Assembly: GCA_949128115.1 (NCBI GenBank)
Contig: OX421962.1
Location: 97,390,935-97,454,934 of the forward strand
Source: Anaspis maculata
Lineage: Eukaryota; Arthropoda; Insecta; Coleoptera; Scraptiidae
DNA length: 64,000 bases
Reading direction: 5' to 3'
The position numbers and the translations under genes are program-made. The notes beneath the pieces are model-generated. The model saw nothing but the letters and a program-made list of their open reading frames with translations, did not search any database and had not been told where the DNA came from. Shown piece after piece: positions 57,678 to 64,000 of this stretch (its first letter is position 1; every line of letters begins with the position of its first letter).

Positions 57678-59521
57678 CAGGGTGATTCATGAGTGAACTT
57701 ACATAGGCTAATGGGAGATAGAGGACTTCAAGGCGAGTCAGGATCCAGTGAAGAAATTTTGTTTTCTCCATTGGTTACGAATATACAGGGTGTTTTATGT
57801 GTTTCGTATGAAACTTTGATAAGCGATATTTCTGAAACGGCTAGAGATATTTTGTTGAAATTCACCAGTAATATTTCTCTATTGGAACTTACCCTGAAGC
57901 CATACTGGGTGAGTCAAAATCCAGGGCCGGGATTGAAAAAATGTGCCCCTTTTTTATTTGATCAAAAAGTATATTTTATGACCGCTTTTCTAAAAAACTG
58001 CTATAGGATTCGAAAAGCTATGGAAAAATGCTTCAAGAATCACTCTTCAATTTAGATGGCACACCTGAACCGTTTCGACATAAAAATTGAAAGTGAAATT
58101 TATGGGTAAGTTTCCATTTTTGACCGGACATAATCGACTCATTATTTGATTGAATTCATTTAAATTCATTTTTTAGCTTGTCTCTGTGGAATAGAAGGGC
58201 TTGGTAGGAAGAAAAATTCCATAGCCGAAGATTTTTTTTGACGTCCAAATCGAGTCTAATTTTGGTTTCACTCTCGATTTTGTCATAAAAAAATGGTCGG
58301 CTCTGGAATTTTTCTTTCAACCAAGCTCTTCTATTCAACAGAGACAAGTTAAAAAATGAATTTTGATGAATTCAACCAAACAATGAGTCGATTATAATTG
58401 TTTTCTTCCTTCTCAACCTTCTTCTGGTTATAGGAGTTTGTAACATTTTATTAGCTCGGTTTATCAATCAGTACAAAGGTATACATTTCGATGTCACAGT
58501 AAATTTTTGCTAAGAAAAAGTGTTGCCGCCGGCCGGATTTGATCCTAGGACCTCTAGGTTGGTGTTGTGCTGCGTTAAGCTTCTGAGCTACCGGCCGGTC
58601 AATGTGCCCCTCTGTTGTTTGATTAAAAAGTACATTTTCTGACCGCTTTTCTGAAAAACTGTTATCGGATTCGAAAAGCTAAGGAAAAATGCTTCAAGAA
58701 TCACTTTTCAATTTAGATGGCACACCTAGACCGTTTCGACAAAAAAATTAAAAGTAATATTTGTGGGTAAGTTTCCATTTTTGACCGGACATAATCGACT
58801 CATTGTTTGATTGAATTCATTAAAATTCATTTTTTAGCTTATCTCTGTGGAACAGAAGGGCTTGGTAGTAAGAAAAATTCCATAGCCGGAAATTTTTTTT
58901 TGACGATCAAATCGAGTCTAATTTTGGTTTCGCTCTCGATTTTGTCATAAAAAAAAATTGTCAGCTTTGAAATTTTTTTTTTAACCAAGCCCTTCTATTC
59001 AACAGAGACAAGCCAAAAAATGAATTTCAATAAATTCGATCAAACAATGAGTCGATTATGTCCGGTCGAAAATGGGAACTCACCCACAAATTTTACTTTT
59101 AATTTTATTGTCGAAACGGTTTGGTGTGCCATCTAAATTGAAGAGTGATGATTCTTGAAGCATTTTTACTTAGCTTTTTGAATCCGATAGCAGTTTTTTA
59201 GAAAAGCGGTCAGAAAATGTACTTTGTGATGAATAAAAAAAGACGCACTTCTTTTCTAGCCCGGTTCTGGATTTTGACTTACCCGGTATGGCTTCGGAAT
59301 GAGTTCTAACAGAGAAATATTACTGGTGATATTTCAACAAAATATCTCTGGCCGTTTCAGAAATTTCGCTTATCAAAGTTTCATACGAAACACACAAAAC
59401 AGAAAACACCCTGTATCTTCGTAACCATTGGAGAAAATAAAATTTCATCAGTGGATCCTGACTCGCCTCGAAGTCCTCTATCTCCCATTAGCCTATGTAA
59501 GGTCACTCATGAATCACCCTG
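57678..59521. mobile_element. 1.84-kb TA-flanked CAGGGTG foldback element
   Basis: Starts CAGGGTGATTCATGAGTGA and ends TCACTCATGAATCACCCTG; TA flanks both ends (57676-57677, 59522-59523). Outer arms 57678-58080 and 59080-59521 pair closely. The centre repeats the inner arm once more (57930-58390 versus 58605-59060), and a SINE-like sequence lies between. Internal TATACAGGGTGTTTTATGTG and complement suggest an older terminus inside the arm. Confidence 0.82.
58400..58602 (-). mobile_element. tRNA-headed SINE-like insertion
   Basis: On the minus strand it starts near GACCGGCCGGTAGCTCAGAAGC (A box) and has GGTCCTAGGATCAAATCC (B box) about 45 bases later, then a short body ending at AATAAAATG. 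It differs from the two plus-strand SINE heads. No clear target duplication because both flanks are palindrome copies. Confidence 0.6.
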
Positions 59522-59689
59522 TATTTTTTTCATAAACTTATTAGGTCTCATTATTTTCAGAAAAGCATAGTTAGTGAGAAAAAATTGAATCCAATCATGG
59601 ACAATTTTTTCAGGGTCACTTTTTTTTAGAGGAACCGTGCTGCGTGTTCTAAATAAATAGCTGGGTGTAGCGACCTATACATACTTTTC

Positions 59690-60797
59690 TACCATGCCCA
59701 TGCAACCTGCATCCATCCGTCTCATAGTCTCTCCTCGCTTATGTAAACGGCCACATTTTTATGAAACTGCGAGCGTTCTCCAAGCGTTTCGCCTCCCTCG
59801 ACAAAGTGGTTTTCACCGCGACCCGCGACCGTCCGAGAGCGAAGCGACCGTCAGGCCGGTCGGCTTTGCCCCACCACCGCCACCACTTCGTCGTGTCGGT
59901 TCCGAGACGATTCGAAACTCCTGCCTGCCTGCCTGCCTGCCGGTTTGCGTTCGTCGTGTTTTCCTCCGCGCGCGCCTCTCATTCGAGGTCGAGAAGCGTC
60001 CGGACGAAGAGGGATTTCGTGCGCGCCCCCGTTCTCCGAACCGCGCCTGTAACACAGTTCTCACTCACTCTCCTCTCTTGTTCAGCAGAAAAATACGCTT
60101 TGTGGGACTTTTTTTTTCTTCTCGTTTCGCGTTTTTTTTTGCAACCAGTATATCGGCGACGGCAATCGTCCGCGAAAACGGACGGGAGTTTCGAGACTGC
60201 TCGCAAGTGCGTGCCCGCACAGTGTTTTGTTTTGTGTTCCCGAGTGGTGTGGACCGAAAATTCAGCCCCCTAGCTCGCTCGCTAGCGCGCGCTCTCGCCC
60301 ACCTCCCCCGTCCAGGGCTTCACCCCCCTGACCGATTCCGAGAGCGAGAAAGAGATAAAAGAGGTCTTCGCCGGTGATTTTCTTCTTCGGACAGCCCGGC
60401 GGCGGATCCAGTGTCTCGAGGAGTGCGTGTGCATGGCCTCCCGCATAGTTTGGATTTGACTTCGAGGAGTGTTCCGAGATTTAGTGCATTGTTATGATTT
60501 TGGCTATTTCGGGTTAGTGCTGTAGTGCGAGCTTGCCACGTAGGTACTACTGCCGCAGCCACTACCACCACCACCGCCTCATCAACAACAGCGACCGCTA
60601 TTTTCGGCAAATTCGCTTCTTTGTTGTTGTCTCGTGACGACATGTCAGTATTTTTTTACGCCCAGTGTATAAAGGCACAGTGAATTGGATACCTTTCTAA
60701 ACATCAACAGTGTTGTGTGTGCGCCCATCAAAATTAGGATTACTGTGATTTTTTTTTCCTATTCCTGGATTAGCAGAAACTATACGTGAATTGAAAA
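59690..60797 (+). promoter_or_regulatory. CpG-rich promoter and non-coding first exon of a downstream gene
   Basis: A sharp rise in GC and CpG at about 59760-60640, unlike anything else in the intergenic DNA. It holds a (CCTG)n run (59921-59942) and polypyrimidine tracts. Downstream, GTATAAAGG (60667-60675) could be a TATA box, and GAAAAGTAAGTGAG gives a near-perfect splice donor at 60798. I read the stretch up to 60797 as a long 5' leader exon. The 227-codon frame at 59694-60377 is Arg/Ser/Pro-rich low-complexity sequence with no domain and is probably not translated. The gene itself lies beyond the window. Confidence 0.5.
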
Positions 60798-61039
60798 GTA
60801 AGTGAGCCATTTGTTTTATATTGCTGATTTTGACTCGACATGATTTTCGTCATGATGGCGGTGCGCACGTTATGCTGTTTTTTTTTTGTCTTATATTGTT
60901 GCGATCCCCGTGCACTTCTTTGTGTTTTTCTTAGAAAGTTGATTGCATTTTCTTATGGTGAGGCTGACGCCATCCCACGATGTTTTTGCTTTTTGATATC
61001 GAAACGAAATTATTTTCTTTGTTTATTATTGTTGATAAC
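60798..61039. other. Start of first intron of the downstream gene
   Basis: Begins at the GTAAGTGAG donor. No feature recognised. Confidence 0.4.
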
Positions 61040-61180
61040 GAGCGATTAAATACTCGATTGCTCAAGTTGGCGTACCGTACGATGCTCACTTTTTTTTCCG
61101 GAACGGGCGAATCATAACGCGTGTTGGGGAAAAAGTTGAGCATCGTACGTCAACTTGAGCAATCTAGTATTTGATCGCTC
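61040..61180. mobile_element. 141-bp palindromic MITE
   Basis: GAGCGATTAAATACTCGATT...GTACGATGCTCA pairs with TGAGCATCGTACG...TAGTATTTGATCGCTC, about 50-bp arms with few mismatches. Confidence 0.75.
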
Positions 61181-62291
61181 TGTATTATTATTTTAATTAT
61201 TATTAGATATTAAAAAATATCTGAACATCTATTTACCGTACAATCAACCTAATGACAAAACACTCGCTCAGCCAATCCCGTCCCTCGAGTTTATGCCTAA
61301 GTAGGTGTTTTGTTTGCAAAGCCTGCTACAACAGCCCAAAAATGGTAGTTTTGTTGATCGCACGCTATTACTACAGTATTCAAGTCTCGATGCAAGCTCA
61401 ATTATTTGCTAAATGCAGCATTGCAAACAAACCAAAATAGTTGCAGTAGATTCCAGTGCACTGCGAGCGCCGGATATTGTTCTGTATACAGGTGCTTCCA
61501 TTATTATAGGCGGTGCTTCTCTACATTATGGTGATATTGGGGGCGATTAGGGGGTGCATTTCGTCCAGAACAAAAACCGCACGTGCTTGCATATCAAAAT
61601 TCGAGTCATCCAGATAGATTGTTGTCCATTTGACCGAGAGTCGTTACTCAAGTATGCGTTTTAACTTTGATTAGAGTTTAATGCTCCGCTTCACACGGCT
61701 ATTATTATTGTAATGTTGGCGGGATTACTGAAAAAGACCAATTAAGTGAGTATGTAGGTACCTACCTAGATTGAAGTAGCTGTTTCACAATGCCGCAATA
61801 AAAAATGCTCCATAATCTTTTTAACTTATATTATGTAGGTAGGTACATATCCATGCCGCCATATTGGCCAAAGAACACATTTTTCTGACAGTCATACCTA
61901 ACTTGAGAAGCGCAGAAGCATTAGGCACCTACTTTAGGAGTAGGCTCTTTGGAAAGCTGCAAAAAAGTCGAGAAAAAAGTCAAAGTCAAAGTAGGAATCA
62001 ACATTCAACATAATATCCTCAAATTATTTATTTGTTATTTGAAAAATATTGCGGCCACCTTAAATGTGTTTCCCCCCTTCATTTTCCCCATTATTGTTAA
62101 TATTATGTTAATCATTAGAATCATTCGAAACTTTCCTTGGCCAGTTTTTTGCATAACCTTTTTGGATCTGTCACAACAATATTTTTTTGGAACACCTGTC
62201 TATTGTTGACGTAGATAAAATGGTAATATACTTGTAATATCAAGCGTAATATAGCACTAGAAAATATTTTATGGTGATATTCTGTAAAAAA
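61181..62291. other. Unrecognised sequence with GTAGGTACCTAC-type words
   Basis: TAGGTACCTACCTAG (61756-61770) and TATGTAGGTAGGTACATAT (61833-61851) are the palindromic microsequences typical of the window. No gene seen. Confidence 0.35.
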
Positions 62292-62399
62292 GATACATCG
62301 ATGTAAGCGCTACATCGCTTTAAAATGACAAAAGCAATAATGTTTTGCATTGTCACATTGTGTCATCTTACAGCGATGCAGCGCCTACATCGATGTATC
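62292..62399. mobile_element. 108-bp palindromic MITE
   Basis: GATACATCGATGTA at both ends in inverted orientation, continuing through GCGC and CATCGCT words. Confidence 0.7.
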
Positions 62400-63359
62400 C
62401 TTTAGTCTCGATTTTTGTGCGCCAAAAATTCCACTTAAGCTGAATTTGGGTATATAAAAGAAAAGAAATGTTTTATCGAACTGAAGCTTAATAGTCATTT
62501 GTGGAGCGAGATGCGCATGAACAACAGCCCTCGAAACGAACAAGAGATCGCAGCCAACAACCTGTCACTTGTGACATGACATGACATGGTTAACAACAAT
62601 AACAGCCAAAATAACTTTACAACGAAAACAACAAAACTACTTGAAAACACCGAGAAAATAGCCGGAACACCGAGACAGCGCAAGTCGTGAATAACGTTGA
62701 ATGCGCAGCCAGTCATTGACACTAATAATGACAATTACAACCAGGGGCCAGAAGGTAGTCAGGGGGGGGGGGGCTAGACACGAGTTTTCAGCGTTGCCAT
62801 TTAAATTGACAGGTGTACGATTTTTTTAGTAGGTAAAATAAAGGGGAGAACTCCTTTACGCTGGACACCTTGTACCTACCTAGCTTCAAGAAAATGCCTA
62901 CGAGAGAATGCTTTTTTAGAATGTACAGGGTGATCACGCGAGAATTCCACCCCCTACTGGAGGATTTCTCTTTGAAATAATTTGAAGGGGGAAAAAACTT
63001 TTCTTGCACAGTTTTTTCTGTAGATTTCAAAATTGAAAACTATAATTTTTTACAGCCTATAATACAAAGTGTTCCACTTTTTTTTCTGTCAATATTTCAG
63101 AAGATGGTGAAGCATCAAAAAATGAGTACTCCCGCAAAAAAAAAAAAAATAACTAAATGGGAAATGAAAAATTACAAATTACAAAGCGAGGTGTTTAACG
63201 TTCGCCCTTTATCGCCACGGAACATCATTTTCCAATAGGGTGATTGCATGTAGGGGGCGCTTGCGGCGCCGTTTGCCACTTGGGGACTTTAGGTTTATCA
63301 ATTGGTATTGCAAATCGCCAAATCGTGTGTCATAAATGTCAATCGCATGATTTTGGCAC
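62400..63359. other. Unrecognised sequence with an orphan CAGGGTG end
   Basis: TACAGGGTGATCACGCGAGAATTCC begins at 62934; no partner end was found. Poly-G runs at 62762-62773 and poly-A at 63137-63149 are simple sequence. Confidence 0.35.
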
Positions 63360-63363
63360 TTGA

Positions 63364-63593
63364 ATAAATTAACATTTATCTCGCCACACCAATTGTCCGT
63401 TGTTATTAGTTCTCTTTTTTTTTCTATATTGTCGACGCTGACAAAAACGCCCTATAAATGTTGTGTGCCACACCGCGCTCAAAATTCAACAAAACACAAA
63501 AATGGCATAAAATTACACAAGTTCCCCACCAATGAAGCCTTGGAGAAGCGATGGGCCGTTGTTCGACTTTTATTTGCAATTTTCAAAACATAA
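63364..63593 (+). pseudogene. THAP-type zinc finger, N-terminal half (fragment)
   Basis: The frame contains YKCCVPHRAQNSTKHKNGIK followed by LHKFPTNEALEKRWAVV. This is the first half of a THAP domain: CCVP, a basic loop, the HxFP block and the conserved Trp. THAP domains bind DNA in P-element transposases and many cellular factors. The second zinc-binding Cys, normally two residues after CCVP, is Arg here (codon CGC), and the C-x2-H half and AVPTIF box are missing before the stop at 63593. Either a decayed transposase exon or a partial exon. No good splice acceptor was seen before it. Confidence 0.5.
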
Positions 63594-64000
63594 ACAAATG
63601 AAACTAATCGATAATCTCGATCTGGCGCAAGCGCGCTGTGCCACCGGACCAAAGCCACCAAGTGGCGACAAGCTAAATCAACATCGTGCAATTGCCCTTT
63701 TAAGGGTCAGGTAAACCGAAAACTGGGGATGAATGGTCCGTCCCACTCCTAATCTTTCTGTGTTATACATTATAATGTTACGAAGGGTTGACCACTTGAG
63801 AAAATGTGTACCTACACCTAAATCGCCAATAAAATTCGTTCACCTGATCACCGGCAGGCAGCGCAAGGATCGAGTTATGTTTTGATGTTTGTTAGGGAAT
63901 TGCATTGGGGCACATAATACTCATAACAGGTGTAAGGCATTGTTAGAATGATAAAATGATTAGAAATCACAATCTTGATCTCGTAAACGCCGAACAAAGC
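63594..64000. other. Unrecognised sequence at the window end
   Basis: No feature supported; the short frame 63532-63714 lacks a domain. Confidence 0.35.

Noticed and set aside
59694..60377. 227-codon plus-strand frame as a protein gene
   Set aside because: Low-complexity Arg/Pro/Ser composition, no domain, overlapping long frames in other phases and strands: the pattern of a CpG-rich leader, not a conserved protein.

Overview
This is animal nuclear DNA, AT-rich, with GT-AG introns and two genes that can be named from protein motifs. The proteins fit an insect. A sap-feeding hemipteran such as a whitefly is my guess, based only on repeat texture (scattered GTAGGTACCTAC-type runs, many palindromic elements); I cannot confirm the species.

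Layout. At 1-1669 lie the last four coding exons of a Tubby-like protein of the TULP4/Tusp type, plus strand, with its 3' UTR to about 2350. At 16157-29303 is a complete ten-exon gene for translation initiation factor eIF4B, plus strand, 560 residues, with an 8.9-kb fifth intron packed with repeats. At about 59.7-60.8 kb is a CpG-rich block ending in a strong splice donor, read as the non-coding first exon and promoter of a third gene that continues beyond the window. A GC-rich ORF at 50.9-51.4 kb (minus, with AATAAA downstream) may be a terminal exon of an unknown gene, and a THAP-like half-domain lies near 63.5 kb.

Everything else (about 14 kb between TULP4 and eIF4B, the eIF4B introns, and 30 kb downstream of eIF4B) is mobile-element debris. 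Long foldback (inverted-repeat) elements dominate: 7.1-9.3, 12.1-14.8, 20.9-23.8, 29.5-31.6, 33.5-35.1, 36.4-37.9, 38.9-39.7, 40.1-40.8, 44.1-47.3, 54.2-56.2 and 57.7-59.5 kb. Several end in CAGGGTG...CACCCTG flanked by TA. Because each palindrome carries two copies of its own sequence, an insertion in one arm can be read against the other arm as an empty site. That gives precise target duplications for several nested elements: TGA, TTA, TAA and TA. There are also two solo LTRs of one family with 4-bp duplications (GTAT, GTAG), two tRNA-headed SINEs with 13-bp duplications, fragments of a non-LTR reverse transcriptase and a Ty3/gypsy integrase back to back, and two satellite-like arrays of about 265-270 bp units.

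The genes do not form a pathway. The point of most interest is the foldback system itself: nested, datable palindromes, some inside an intron of a presumably highly expressed gene, where they would be transcribed as long hairpins.
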